NCBI GenBank assembly: GCA_964535575.1 | Contig: CAZHTC010000007.1 | Span: forward strand, 62,001 to 126,000 | From: JAGPCK01 sp964535575 | GTDB lineage: Bacteria; Bacteroidota; Bacteroidia; UKL13-3 | Direction of reading: 5' to 3' | Length of the DNA stretch: 64,000 bases | Part shown: piece by piece, positions 32,719 to 42,601 of the stretch | Numbering within the stretch: the first letter of the stretch is position 1 | Layout: the number at the start of each line of letters is the position of its first letter | Notes under the pieces: generated by a model | Databases searched by the model: none | The model's input: the letters and a program-made list of their open reading frames with translations, nothing else | What the model was told of the DNA's origin: nothing | Translations under genes and position numbers: made by a program

Positions 32719-35628
32719 ATGAAAAAATTAAACGTGTTTATTTTATTCCTGCTTTTACTTGGTATAAGCAGGTCGTTTGCCCAGCAGTCAATCGGGAAAC
32801 TGGCTGGCAAAGTAGTAGATGCAAAAAACGGAGAAGATTTGGTTGGTGCATTCGTGGTGATTAAGGGTACCACCACAGCGGCAGTGGCCGATATCAACGG
32901 AAAATATATTCTTCAATTAAGTCCGGGTACTTACAACCTCGAAGTAAAAAGTGTTTCGTACCTCACCAAAGAAATTATGGGTGTGGTAGTGAAGCCGGGT
33001 TTGATCACCACACTTGATATACATATGGACCCCGAGGTTAAACAACTGAAAGGTGTGGTTGTAAAAGGGGAGTTGAGACGTGAATCGGTAGGGGCCATTC
33101 TGGTGCAGCAGCGTAATGCAGCGGCAGTATCTGATGGCATCTCGGCTGAAAGTATAAAACGTACTCCCGATCGCAACACGAGCGATGTGCTTAAACGAAT
33201 CAGCGGAGCAAGTATTCAGGATAATCGTTTTGCCATTATACGCGGATTAAACGAACGCTATACTACTGCGTATATTAACGGGGCTCCGCTACCCAGCAGC
33301 GAAAGCGACCGTAAAGCTTTTTCGTTTGATATTTTTCCTTCCAATCTGCTCGATAATTTAGTTATCACCAAAACGGCCACGCCTAACTTACCCGGAGAAT
33401 TCGGTGGAGGAATCATTGAAATAAATACCAAATCAATTCCTGAAAGTAATTTTCAGTCCTTATCTTTTTCGAGCGGATACAATACCATCACTACTTTTAA
33501 AGACAGGCTCACTTACAAAGGAGGTAAATTTGACTGGCTGGGTATGGATGACGGAACCCGTGCATTGCCTTCCGGAATTCCTTCGGATAAACTGTTTCCT
33601 TCCTTATTAAAAGATCAGGCTGAACTGGGCAAACAAATGAAAAACGACTGGGCGCTGAAGAACTCGGCATTTTCACCCAATTACGGATTTCAATATACCA
33701 TGGGCCGCGTGTGGAGTTTAAAGGAAGAATCAAAATTCGGATTTATAACAGGAGTAACTTATAGTTTAAGTAATACCTACAGCACCACTGCCCGCAGGCA
33801 ATACGACAGTAATTTTGATCCGAATATCCCTGTTCAGCTAACTGAAGATTATCTGGATAAAAATTATATCACACAAACGCTGGCCGGGTTGTTGGCTAAT
33901 TTTACGTATAAGGTAAATAAGAATAACGAACTTTCATTTAAAAATCTCTACAGCATCAATTCGGATAACAGGGTAATTATGCGCAATGGTACATCTACTC
34001 CGCTCGACCCTAATCCCACCCTTAACCAATCATCGGCCAGATGGTTTACCGGCAATAATATTTACAGTACGCAGCTTGCGGGTTCACATTTTATCACTGC
34101 ACCTAAACTTACCATTACCTGGAACGGTGCTTACAGCGAAATTACCCGCGATATTCCCGATTTGCGCAGAAACAGTTACTCGCGCCATAAATATATTACC
34201 GACCCGAACAACCCCGATATTCCCGATTATATTAAAGCACAGGACACCATGTACAAAGCAAATATTGCCCAGGCTAATGTGGGTCCTGACTATGCCGGAA
34301 ATATATTTTATGCCCACACCAACGAAAAAATCCGCAGCTTTAAGGGAGATATCTCACGCGCATTTGATATCAAAAGTATTCAGTTAAAAAACACATTGCG
34401 CGTGGGGATGTTATTTCAGGAGCGCAGCCGCGATTTTACGGCAAGGCAGTTGGGTTATATTAAATATGCTCCTCCAGGAAACCTGATGTTTCCCGACTCT
34501 ATTTTGTATTTACCCGAAGGTGAGTTGTTCTCGTCAAAGTATATGGGACAAAGCAGTCCCGGTTACGGAGGATTAGCTTTAAGCAATAAATACAAACCCA
34601 CCGATTCGTATTCGGCCGATTCAAAATTAACAGCTGCATTTGTCATGCTGGATAACAAGCTGATGGAGCGCTTCCGTTTAATCTGGGGAGCGCGCATTGA
34701 AAAGTTTGAACAAAACCTGCATTCGGCACTCGATAACGGAACACCATTGGTGGTGAGAACCACTAAAACCGATATTCTTCCCTCGGCCAATTTTGTGTAT
34801 TCGCTTACTGAAAAACAAAATATACGGCTGGCTTATTCACAAACCTTAAATCGTCCCGAATTCAGAGAGCTGGCCCCATTTGCATTTTACGATTTTGCCT
34901 CGCGTTTTGTGGTATCCGGAAATTCGTCAATGAAAAGAGCGCTGATAAAAAATTATGATGTGCGTTACGAGTTTTTCCCCGGCCGCGGCCAATTAGTTTC
35001 GGCCTCATTGTTTTATAAAAACTTTATCAACCCTATTGAACAGGTATTGCGTCAGGATGTAACCAATGAAATGACTTACCGCAACCTGAAAAAAGCCAAT
35101 GTGTACGGAGCCGAAATAGAATTCAGGGCCTTGATTGGGTCAGTGATAAAAGCAGAGGACAAAAGTTTTTGGAATAATGTAACTGTGTTTTCAAACGTAA
35201 CCCTTACCAGATCGAAAGTAGATTTAAAGGCAAACGGAAATGATACGGGATTGGTTTATTCCAGCAGACCGTTGCAGGGTCAGTCGCCTTATATTATTAA
35301 CTCGGGAGTGCAGTTTCAAAACTACGAAACCGGACTTACCATCAGTTTAAGCTACAACCGTGTGGGTCCTCGGATTTTTATTGTAGGAAACCCGAATGAG
35401 CCGGATATCTGGGAGAATGGCAGGGATATGCTCGATTTTCAAATCGGAAAAACTTTCCTGAAAAATAAGATGGATATACGTTTGAATGTAAAAGATGCGT
35501 TGGCACAAAAAATTTATTTCTTTCAGGACAGAAATCACAACAAAAAATTTGATCCCGTTACTGACGGAAGAATATGGGTAACTAATTTCGGTCAGGTAGT
35601 TTCATTTACGGCAACTTATAAATTGTAG
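32719..35628 (+). CDS. TonB-dependent outer-membrane receptor
   Basis: A 969-residue receptor. The signal peptide (FILFLLLLGISRSFAQ) is followed by a carboxypeptidase regulatory-like domain (about 28-110: LAGKVVDAKNGEDLVGAFVV, GTYNLEVKSVSYLTKEI). The plug domain (about 130-245) has DGISAESIKRTPDRNTSDVL and GLNERYTTAYINGAPLPSSE. The rest is a 22-strand beta-barrel ending in FGQVVSFTATYKL, with a C-terminal aromatic/hydrophobic strand. It takes up an unknown ligand with TonB energy. It is followed by a terminator and then by the large T9SS protein. In this family such receptors often have a cell-surface partner, but the partner here is not a SusD. Confidence 0.93.
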   Translation: MKKLNVFILFLLLLGISRSFAQQSIGKLAGKVVDAKNGEDLVGAFVVIKGTTTAAVADINGKYILQLSPGTYNLEVKSVSYLTKEIMGVVVKPGLITTLDIHMDPEVKQLKGVVVKGELRRESVGAILVQQRNAAAVSDGISAESIKRTPDRNTSDVLKRISGASIQDNRFAIIRGLNERYTTAYINGAPLPSSESDRKAFSFDIFPSNLLDNLVITKTATPNLPGEFGGGIIEINTKSIPESNFQSLSFSSGYNTITTFKDRLTYKGGKFDWLGMDDGTRALPSGIPSDKLFPSLLKDQAELGKQMKNDWALKNSAFSPNYGFQYTMGRVWSLKEESKFGFITGVTYSLSNTYSTTARRQYDSNFDPNIPVQLTEDYLDKNYITQTLAGLLANFTYKVNKNNELSFKNLYSINSDNRVIMRNGTSTPLDPNPTLNQSSARWFTGNNIYSTQLAGSHFITAPKLTITWNGAYSEITRDIPDLRRNSYSRHKYITDPNNPDIPDYIKAQDTMYKANIAQANVGPDYAGNIFYAHTNEKIRSFKGDISRAFDIKSIQLKNTLRVGMLFQERSRDFTARQLGYIKYAPPGNLMFPDSILYLPEGELFSSKYMGQSSPGYGGLALSNKYKPTDSYSADSKLTAAFVMLDNKLMERFRLIWGARIEKFEQNLHSALDNGTPLVVRTTKTDILPSANFVYSLTEKQNIRLAYSQTLNRPEFRELAPFAFYDFASRFVVSGNSSMKRALIKNYDVRYEFFPGRGQLVSASLFYKNFINPIEQVLRQDVTNEMTYRNLKKANVYGAEIEFRALIGSVIKAEDKSFWNNVTVFSNVTLTRSKVDLKANGNDTGLVYSSRPLQGQSPYIINSGVQFQNYETGLTISLSYNRVGPRIFIVGNPNEPDIWENGRDMLDFQIGKTFLKNKMDIRLNVKDALAQKIYFFQDRNHNKKFDPVTDGRIWVTNFGQVVSFTATYKL

Positions 35629-35645
35629 GCTATACTAAGTTTTGG

Positions 35646-35679
35646 AAAAGGGACGGATGGAAACATTTGTCCCTTTTTT
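35646..35679 (+). terminator. Terminator after the TonB receptor gene
   Basis: Stem AAAAGGGAC / GTCCCTTTT with an inner ATG/CAT pair, ending in a run of six T, 17 nt after the stop. Confidence 0.85.
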
Positions 35680-35765
35680 GTTTTTGCGGTGTCGCATAAT
35701 ATTGGCTTAACACTATGCTAATGCAAACACAAGGCTTATTTAATCTGTACTACATATTGTGAAGA

Positions 35766-35773
35766 TAGTTTTG
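35766..35773 (+). promoter_or_regulatory. Candidate -7 box of the duplicated T9SS protein gene (TAGTTTTG)
   Basis: Exact TAnnTTTG followed by C, 22 nt before the ATG at 35796, so the gene can be transcribed apart from the receptor. Confidence 0.5.
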
Positions 35774-35795
35774 CTGAAGAAATAAAATCAAGTTT

Positions 35796-38700
35796 ATGAA
35801 GAAGATTTATCAAATTTTAATGGTGCTTACCTTGATGACCGTGGTAAAGATTGCCACTGCACAAAGTAATTTTTTCACTCCTACCACCTATCGCGGAGCG
35901 TTTGCTCCGTCTCCTGTAGCCATGTGGACAGCAGGATGGACGGAGTGGGATCCTCAAAACAAAGCCTATGGCACACCTACCACAGATGTAACTACTGACA
36001 TCACCAGTAACACGACATGGACATCAGGTAATATCTACCATCTGAAGGGGGTAATATATGTGAAGAACGGAGCCACCTTAACTATACAAGCGGGAACGGT
36101 GATTATGGGTGATAAAAACACACCAAACTCTTCCCTGATCATTACCAAGGGAGCAAAAATCAACGCGGCAGGAACTTCTGCAAGCCCGATTGTATTTACA
36201 TCCAACCAACCGGCCGGACAACGTAATCTGGGCGACTGGGGAGGCATTATCTTATTGGGAAAAGCCGCCAATAATCAGCCCGGGGATACCGCATATGTTG
36301 AAGGATTAACGCCTACACCTGATACACAATTTGGCGGAGGTGCCAATCCCGATGACAACGACAACTCCGGTGTGATGCAGTATGTGCGCATCGAGTTTGC
36401 CGGATATGTATTTCAACCCAACAAAGAAATCAACGGATTAACTTTCGGCTCGGTTGGACGTGGTACTACCATTGACCATATTCAGGTTTCATTCTCTAAC
36501 GATGACTCATACGAATGGTTTGGCGGAACAGTAAATTGTAAATATCTGGTGGCTTACCGCGGACTGGACGATGATTTTGATACCGATTTCGGATACAGAG
36601 GACTGGTACAATTCGGTCTTGCCGTGCGCGACCCGCAGCTTGCCGACAACCCTTCGGTATCTACCTCCGAAGGATTTGAATCGGATAATGATGCCACAGG
36701 AACTACGGCTACCCCTCAAACCAAAGCAATTTTCTGCAACATGACCCTGATAGGACCTTTCAGAGGTAATACTGCTTCTACCATTGCTGCTGGGTATCGC
36801 AGAGGAGCACGTATCAGAAGAAATTCAGCGATAAATATTTTCAATTCCATCTTTATGGATCACCCGCGCGGAATTCATATTGACGGAACATTGTGTGAGC
36901 AAAATGCCACTGCCGATGTACTGAAGTTTAAATACAATATTGTAGCAGGTAATTCAACCTCATTGGTAACCGAGGTAAACAGCGGAAGCACGTTTAATGC
37001 GCGCACCTGGTTTGGTGCTTCGCATAATGATTCACTAGTGAGCACCACGGGAATTCTTACAACTCCTTACAATTACACTACCCCCGATTACCGTCCGGCT
37101 TCAGGTTCTCCTGCGTCTAACGGAGCCGATTTTCAGGATGCTGCTTTCAGCGGAGTGCTTGCAAGCATTCCTCCGGTGGCAAACTACTTTTATTCTCAAA
37201 ACACCAATCCCGGATCTTTGCAGTTTAATTTTAATAACTCAACTGTTGAGAATAACTTTACAACTACCTATAAATGGGATTTTGGTGTAGCCGCATCAGG
37301 CACAGATACATCAACATTAAAAAATCCTTCTTTCACATTTCCTTCTGCCGGAAACTACACGGTAAAACTGGTTGCTTTAGGAATGTATGGAAGTGATTCA
37401 ATTACTAAAACAATTTCTGTTTTTGCAACAGCTACCAATCCGTTTTTCACTCCCACCACTTACCGCGGAGCTTTTGCTCCGGCTCCTGTTCCCATGTGGA
37501 CCACAGGATGGACCGAGTGGGATCCTCAGAATAAAAATTACGGAACTACAACGGTAGATGTGTCGGCAGATATCACTACGAACACCACCTGGACATCAGG
37601 TAATATCTATCACCTGAAGGGCGTAATATATGTGAAGAACGGAGCCACGCTTACCATTCAGCCGGGCACTGTTATTATGGGTGATAAAAACACGCCTAAT
37701 TCTTCCCTTATTATAACCAAAGGAGCTAAATTATATGCAGCCGGTACAGCAAGCAGCCCTATTGTATTTACTTCCAACCAGCCTGCCGGACAACGTAACC
37801 TGGGAGATTGGGGCGGTATCATTTTATTGGGTAAGGCAACCAACAACCAGCCTGGCGATACTGCGTACATCGAAGGATTAACTCCAACTCCCGATACACA
37901 ATTCGGTGGAGCGCTAAATCCGGATGACAATGACAGTTCGGGAGTATTGCAATATGTACGCATTGAGTTTGCAGGATACGTTTTTCAACCTAACAAAGAA
38001 ATTAACGGATTAACCTTCGGATCGGTTGGACGTAAAACGGTTATCGACCACATTCAGGTATCTTTCTCTAACGATGACTCGTACGAGTGGTTTGGCGGAA
38101 CAGTAAATTGCAAATACCTGATTGCATACCGCGGATTAGATGACGATTTTGATACCGACTTTGGTTACAGCGGACTGGTACAATTCGGTCTTGCTGTGCG
38201 CGACCCGCAACTTGCCGATAATCCTGCTGTATCCACTTCCGAAGGATTTGAATCGGATAATGATGCCACCGGTACAACAGCCACCCCGCAAACCAAAGCC
38301 ATATTCTGTAATATGACCATTATTGGCCCATTCAGAGGTAATACTGCATCAACCATTGCCGCAGGATACAGAAGGGGAGCCCGCATCAGGAGAAACTCGG
38401 CATTGAATATATTCAATTCTGTTTTCATGGATCATCCCCGCGGAATTCATATTGACGGTACCTTGTGCGAACAAAATGCCACTGCCGATGTGATGAGGTT
38501 TAAATACAATATTGTGGCAGGCAATTCAACTGCAATGGTAACGGAAGTAAACAGTGGAAGCACGTTTAATGCCCGCGCCTGGTTTGGGGCTTCACATAAT
38601 GATTCGCTGGTGAGCACTACCGGTATTCTTACCACTCCTTACAATTATACTGCGCCCGATTACCGTCCGGCTTCAGGTTCTCCTGCGCTCAACGGTGCCG

Positions 38701-39281
38701 ATTTCTTTGATGCCGCATTTACAGGTTTTATTGCCAGTGCCACCAAACCTGTTGCAGCTTTCACAAAAGTTCAGGATGCCACTACTGGTTCACGTACGTT
38801 TAATTTTACCAATACCACCAATGAAAACGGAAACGTGACTGCATACCTGTGGGATTTTGGTGTATCTACTTCTACCAGCGATACCTCAACGCAGAAAAAT
38901 CCTTCGTTTAATTTTCCGTCAAATGGCTCGTACACGGTTCGTTTAATAGCTTTCTCATCTGTTGGATATGATACCACCACACAAACGGTTAATGTAATTG
39001 CTACCGAAACGGGTGATCAGACAATCGGATCATTCAGTATGTACCCGAATCCTGCTGAAACAAACCTGAATTTAACTATGTACCTCAATAATCCATCAGA
39101 GGTTACAGTTTCGGTAATTGACATCACAGGCAGAGCGGTAAAAACGCTTCCTTCAGCTATGCTTCTTACCGGAAACAACAATTTAGTACTGAATGTAGCC
39201 GACCTTAAAAACGGAGTTTACTTTGTGCAAGTACTTACCCGAAACGGAAGCAAAACCACAAAACTGATTATCTCCCGATAA
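35796..39281 (+). CDS. T9SS-secreted surface protein with two tandem 524-residue units
   Basis: An 1161-residue protein. The signal peptide ends at ATAQ (about residue 23). Unit 1 (26-549) and unit 2 (550 to about 1073) each contain a ~430-residue domain beginning FFTPTTYRGAFAP and carrying GNIYHLKGVIYVKNGATLTI, NLGDWGGIILLGKA and YEWFGGTVNCKYL. This looks like a beta-helix family common in Bacteroidota surface proteins. A PKD-like domain follows in each unit (YKWDFGVAASGTDTSTLKNP and YLWDFGVSTSTSDTSTQKNP). A type A T9SS sorting domain ends the protein (MYPNPAETNLNLTMYLNNPS). No catalytic motif was recognised. A role as ligand binder for the neighbouring TonB receptor is an inference from order. 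Confidence 0.88.
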   Translation: MKKIYQILMVLTLMTVVKIATAQSNFFTPTTYRGAFAPSPVAMWTAGWTEWDPQNKAYGTPTTDVTTDITSNTTWTSGNIYHLKGVIYVKNGATLTIQAGTVIMGDKNTPNSSLIITKGAKINAAGTSASPIVFTSNQPAGQRNLGDWGGIILLGKAANNQPGDTAYVEGLTPTPDTQFGGGANPDDNDNSGVMQYVRIEFAGYVFQPNKEINGLTFGSVGRGTTIDHIQVSFSNDDSYEWFGGTVNCKYLVAYRGLDDDFDTDFGYRGLVQFGLAVRDPQLADNPSVSTSEGFESDNDATGTTATPQTKAIFCNMTLIGPFRGNTASTIAAGYRRGARIRRNSAINIFNSIFMDHPRGIHIDGTLCEQNATADVLKFKYNIVAGNSTSLVTEVNSGSTFNARTWFGASHNDSLVSTTGILTTPYNYTTPDYRPASGSPASNGADFQDAAFSGVLASIPPVANYFYSQNTNPGSLQFNFNNSTVENNFTTTYKWDFGVAASGTDTSTLKNPSFTFPSAGNYTVKLVALGMYGSDSITKTISVFATATNPFFTPTTYRGAFAPAPVPMWTTGWTEWDPQNKNYGTTTVDVSADITTNTTWTSGNIYHLKGVIYVKNGATLTIQPGTVIMGDKNTPNSSLIITKGAKLYAAGTASSPIVFTSNQPAGQRNLGDWGGIILLGKATNNQPGDTAYIEGLTPTPDTQFGGALNPDDNDSSGVLQYVRIEFAGYVFQPNKEINGLTFGSVGRKTVIDHIQVSFSNDDSYEWFGGTVNCKYLIAYRGLDDDFDTDFGYSGLVQFGLAVRDPQLADNPAVSTSEGFESDNDATGTTATPQTKAIFCNMTIIGPFRGNTASTIAAGYRRGARIRRNSALNIFNSVFMDHPRGIHIDGTLCEQNATADVMRFKYNIVAGNSTAMVTEVNSGSTFNARAWFGASHNDSLVSTTGILTTPYNYTAPDYRPASGSPALNGADFFDAAFTGFIASATKPVAAFTKVQDATTGSRTFNFTNTTNENGNVTAYLWDFGVSTSTSDTSTQKNPSFNFPSNGSYTVRLIAFSSVGYDTTTQTVNVIATETGDQTIGSFSMYPNPAETNLNLTMYLNNPSEVTVSVIDITGRAVKTLPSAMLLTGNNNLVLNVADLKNGVYFVQVLTRNGSKTTKLIISR
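35871..37442 (+). repeat. Intragenic tandem repeat, copy 1
   Basis: First 1572-bp unit of the direct repeat within the T9SS protein gene. The second unit starts at 37443 in the same frame. Long stretches, such as the segment around NDDSYEWFGGTVNCKYL, are identical in protein. Confidence 0.9.
37443..39011 (+). repeat. Intragenic tandem repeat, copy 2
   Basis: Second unit of the same direct repeat. Most differences from copy 1 fall at third codon positions, for example in the segment following the NCKYL motif. The end is approximate, because the PKD-like part is more diverged than the first domain. Confidence 0.85.
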
Positions 39282-39300
39282 ATACTTAAACATTTCTGTT

Positions 39301-39330
39301 AAAAAAGGCTTCCGTAAGGAGGCCTTTTTT
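39301..39330. terminator. Bidirectional terminator
   Basis: Arms AAAAAAGGC and GCCTTTTTT with an inner TCC/GGA pair around GTAA. T-runs occur on both strands, so it can serve the T9SS protein gene (ending at 39281) and the convergent thiamine pyrophosphokinase gene (ending at 39338). Confidence 0.9.
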
Positions 39331-39337
39331 GTTTGTT

Positions 39338-40000
39338 TCAGTCATGGCATTCCATCATCAGCAAATCTCCCGATGTATAGGTTATGCTCACCAATCCGTC
39401 TTCGGGCACCAGGTTGCTGCTGCCGGTGCGGTAGCCAAGGGTAAGCGATTCATTTTGCAGGTTGAATAATAAGCCGCTGGTTTTAATTCCCTGTACTTCC
39501 CCAACCGGAATAAGTGAAATAATAGTTCCTTTTGCATACCATTTGGTAAATGTTTCCGGTAAGCGGTACACTCTTGAGTAATCGTCAAACAAAACCAGAT
39601 TAATGCGGTCTTTGTAACGCACCAGATTGGTGAGGTTGGTAATGGTATGGTCGGCCCTGCGGCCGGTGGCCCACACAATATTGGCCGCTTTCCCCCCCCG
39701 TGCTATTACAAAGTCAATGGCTTTTTCTAAATCGGTTTTAAATTGATCGGGGGTATGAATAACTTCAACAGGTTGCTGGTGTTGCAATAATTCACCAAAA
39801 TTGCTGATGCGGTCAAAGTCGCCCAGCAACACATCTATCTTAATACCAAGTTCCAAAACCCTGTACACCGCCCCGTCAAGCACTATTACCATTGGGCTCC
39901 ACTCAAGCAATTGGCCAAGTAATTCGGCCGAACAGGACTCGCCATTGGCAATAATAAGGGCAGGTTCCTGCATATCTTTAACGATATGATGTGAGGACAT
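39338..40000 (-). CDS. thiN: Thiamine pyrophosphokinase
   Basis: A 220-residue enzyme that transfers pyrophosphate from ATP to thiamine to make the cofactor TPP. Landmarks are IVLDGAVYRVLELGIKIDVL, GDFDRISN with the catalytic Asp pair, TPDQFKTDLEKAIDFVIARG and GRRADHTITNLTNLVRY, all standard in this family. The C-terminal beta-sandwich has ISLIPVGEVQGIKTSGLLF. The start could also be the ATG at 39973 (MQEPALIIANGESC), which removes a poorly conserved leader. The gene stands alone, divergent from 40051. Confidence 0.93.
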   Translation of the reverse strand: MSSHHIVKDMQEPALIIANGESCSAELLGQLLEWSPMVIVLDGAVYRVLELGIKIDVLLGDFDRISNFGELLQHQQPVEVIHTPDQFKTDLEKAIDFVIARGGKAANIVWATGRRADHTITNLTNLVRYKDRINLVLFDDYSRVYRLPETFTKWYAKGTIISLIPVGEVQGIKTSGLLFNLQNESLTLGYRTGSSNLVPEDGLVSITYTSGDLLMMECHD

Positions 40001-40050
40001 GTTAAAAAATTGTTTATTTTGGCTTCGAATTTATCACATCTGTAACAACA

Positions 40051-40599
40051 ATGGAAAGAAAGATTTTTTCAAAAGAAACAGGATACGTGTATAGCCAGGG
40101 ATTGCGCACTGCGGCTATCTTGCTTATCATTTTGCCCTTTTTTCTGATGCAGGATATACTGGCGCTGGCTGCTGTAGTGGCACTTGCGGGGGTATGCGTG
40201 TTTGATGCCACAAAAGGAGTAAGAGTGAATATTAATGAACGTACCGTAATGATGTACATCAATATTCTGGGCATCTATTTTGGTCGCTGGAAACGTATTC
40301 CCAAAGACGCTTCGCTTATCATTTCCTACATTTATCGCAAACAGGAACGAAAGGCCAAGTCGTTGCCCGAAAATCCCCTCTCGCTGCGCGATATGGAATT
40401 TTATGTGCATATTACCGATGCCGATTTAAAACCCCATAAAAATATTTATACCTGTTTTGAAGAGCAGGAAGCCGTGGACTTTGCCATGTTTTTGGGCGAA
40501 GAACTGGATGTAGAGGTGTATGATTATTACAATGCCGATAACAACCCGCGCAAACTGCGCAGCAAAGGAGATCCGCCAAGGTTTGGAGAAGAGGATTGA
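40051..40599 (+). CDS. Membrane-anchored protein of unknown function
   Basis: A 182-residue protein. Residues about 20-50 form one hydrophobic hairpin (AAILLIILPFFLMQDILALA and AVVALAGVCVFDATKGV), so the rest, about 130 hydrophilic residues with DMEFYVHITDADLKPHKNIY and FEEQEAVDFAMFLGEELDVE, is probably cytoplasmic. The architecture resembles a membrane-anchored PH-like domain, but no family is certain. It has 50 nt of divergent upstream DNA and ends 5 nt before the convergent ABC exporter gene. Confidence 0.7.
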   Translation: MERKIFSKETGYVYSQGLRTAAILLIILPFFLMQDILALAAVVALAGVCVFDATKGVRVNINERTVMMYINILGIYFGRWKRIPKDASLIISYIYRKQERKAKSLPENPLSLRDMEFYVHITDADLKPHKNIYTCFEEQEAVDFAMFLGEELDVEVYDYYNADNNPRKLRSKGDPPRFGEED

Positions 40600-40603
40600 C
40601 AGA

Positions 40604-42430
40604 TTACCCTTCCAGCAGTTTCTGCATTTCGTTTAGTTCCTTGTACAGGCCGGGTTGGTTGAGTAATTCGGTATGGGTGCCTTTTTGTACAATCTTTCCC
40701 TTATCAATCACCACAATCATATCAGCACTTTGAATGGTGCTTAGGCGGTGGGCTATTACAATGGAGGTTCTTCCTTTCATCACATTGCTAAGCGCATCCT
40801 GCACCAGGCGTTCGGAGGTGGTATCGAGGGCCGAGGTAGCCTCGTCTAATATGAGTATTTCAGGATTGCGCATCACTGCCCGGGCAATGCTTAAGCGTTG
40901 TCTTTGTCCTCCGCTTAGTTTATTGCCCCGGTCACCAATATTGGTAAGGTATTGTTTGTCCTGCTCCAGAATAAACTCATGGGCATTGGCAATACGGGCT
41001 GCTTTTTCTACTTCTTCCTTTTGCGCATGATTCATCCCGAAAGCGATATTGTTAAAAATCGTTTCGTTGAATAAAATGGCCTCCTGGGTTACTATTCCCA
41101 TCAGTTTGCGCAACTCGGCAATTTTGTATTGTTTCACCGGCACCCCGTCAATCAGAATTTCTCCTTCGGTAGGGTCGTAAAAACGCGGAACCAAATCCGC
41201 TAAGGTAGATTTGCCGCTTCCCGATGGACCAACTAAAGCAACCGTTTTTCCTTTTTCAATGGTGAGATTAATGCCATCCAACACTTTTTCTTTATCGTAG
41301 GCAAACGACACATTCCTGAATTCTATCTGATGCCCGAACTGTACTTGAGTTTTGGCTCCTTCACTATCGGTAATACGTTCGGGGCTGTGCATAATCTGAT
41401 CAATACGATCTACCGAGGCCGCACCTTTTTGCACGTTATAGTAAGCGGTTGAAAATGCTTTGGCCGGAGTAATTACCTGCGAGAAAATGGCGATATAGGC
41501 AATAAACACTTCAGCACTCAATGTTCCGTCATTCGATAAAACCATTTGTCCGCCAAACCATAAAATCAATACAAGCACCACCACACTCATCGATTCCGAC
41601 AGCGGAGAGGAGGCATCGCGCCTGCGGTTTACCCATATACTTAGTTTGGTGAGCAGGTCATTTTCGGCATTGAATTTTTTACCAAAACTATCTTCGGCAT
41701 TAAAGGCTTTAATAATGCGCATGCCTGAGAGTGTTTCTTCAAACATTGAAACCATTTCGCCTAATTTCGACTGGTTCAGGGTACTTTGTTTGCGAAGTGT
41801 TTTGGCTACCCGTGCAATGATAAAAGCCGTAACCGGAAGCGAGAGCACCACAAACAGGGTAAGCTGCGGACTCATATAGATAAGCGAACTTACAAATACC
41901 AAAATGGTAAGCGGCTCCTTAAAAATGGCTTCTATGGAACTCATAATACTCACTTCAATTTCCTGCACATCGCTGCTCATGCGTGTAATTAAATCGCCTT
42001 TACGTTCATCAGAAAAATAGGAAAGCGGTAAACGAAGAATTTTGTTGTACAGGTCTCTGCGAATATCGCGGATCACAAACGTGCGGAGGGGCACCATAAA
42101 ATACAAAGCCAGGTAACGAAACAGGTTTTTAAGCGAAACCATTACCACGATGAGCAGGCACACAAACAACAGCGCCTGCGAGGGGCCGTTGGAACGTACC
42201 ATTTCGCTGATGAAATAAGAGAACTGCCCTTTAAGCGAGTTAAAACTCATGTCCATCACCGGAGGTTGGGTGACCAGCTTATCGGGTTTAAAAATGAGCT
42301 CGAGAAACGGAATCACCAGTGTAAACGAAAAAAGCCCGGCCACAATAGAAAGCAGGTTAAACAGCACATTTAAAATGGCTTTAGAGGTGTAGGGTTTTAC
42401 GTATCTCAGCAGCTTAAAAAACTTGTTCAT
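40604..42430 (-). CDS. ABC exporter, MsbA-like
   Basis: About 608 residues from ATG 42430 (MNKFFKLLRYVKPYTSKAIL). The ATG at 42439 overlaps the -7 box and is less likely. Six transmembrane helices (about 15-320) are fused to one ATPase domain: Walker A GPSGSGKST, Q-loop GIVTQEAILFNETI, signature LSGGQRQRLSIARAVM, Walker B ILILDEATSALD, H-loop IVIAHRLSTI. It is a homodimeric half-transporter of the MsbA type, so lipid A or another lipid is a plausible substrate, not proven. Upstream lies a short divergent region shared with glyS. Confidence 0.9.
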   Translation of the reverse strand: MNKFFKLLRYVKPYTSKAILNVLFNLLSIVAGLFSFTLVIPFLELIFKPDKLVTQPPVMDMSFNSLKGQFSYFISEMVRSNGPSQALLFVCLLIVVMVSLKNLFRYLALYFMVPLRTFVIRDIRRDLYNKILRLPLSYFSDERKGDLITRMSSDVQEIEVSIMSSIEAIFKEPLTILVFVSSLIYMSPQLTLFVVLSLPVTAFIIARVAKTLRKQSTLNQSKLGEMVSMFEETLSGMRIIKAFNAEDSFGKKFNAENDLLTKLSIWVNRRRDASSPLSESMSVVVLVLILWFGGQMVLSNDGTLSAEVFIAYIAIFSQVITPAKAFSTAYYNVQKGAASVDRIDQIMHSPERITDSEGAKTQVQFGHQIEFRNVSFAYDKEKVLDGINLTIEKGKTVALVGPSGSGKSTLADLVPRFYDPTEGEILIDGVPVKQYKIAELRKLMGIVTQEAILFNETIFNNIAFGMNHAQKEEVEKAARIANAHEFILEQDKQYLTNIGDRGNKLSGGQRQRLSIARAVMRNPEILILDEATSALDTTSERLVQDALSNVMKGRTSIVIAHRLSTIQSADMIVVIDKGKIVQKGTHTELLNQPGLYKELNEMQKLLEG

Positions 42431-42436
42431 CGGGGG

Positions 42437-42444
42437 CAAAGATA
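42437..42444 (-). promoter_or_regulatory. Candidate -7 box of the MsbA-like gene (TATCTTTG)
   Basis: On the minus strand TATCTTTGC matches TAnnTTTG; the box ends 6 nt before the ATG at 42430, so the transcript would be leaderless or nearly so. Confidence 0.55.
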
Positions 42445-42586
42445 AGAAATATGACGAGTGTAAGTGGCTGAGGCGGAGAAACGACCTGCTTTGGAAGGCA
42501 AACGGCCATTTAAAGGAGGTGTTTCCCGCGAAAATCAGCGGATTCTGCGGGAAATCAGGCGCCTTTTCAGATTACACTTTCTTCCT

Positions 42587-42594
42587 TACTTTTG
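42587..42594 (+). promoter_or_regulatory. Candidate -7 box of glyS (TACTTTTG)
   Basis: Exact TAnnTTTG followed by C; the box ends 7 nt before the ATG at 42602. A TTTC at 42564-42567 with 19-bp spacing could be the -33 element. Confidence 0.6.
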
Positions 42595-42601
42595 CAGCCT
42601 T

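Noticed and set aside
42464..42601. N-terminal extension of glyS upstream of 42602
   Set aside because: It precedes the glyS -7 box and has no resemblance to the family; the ATG at 42602 begins the conserved region.
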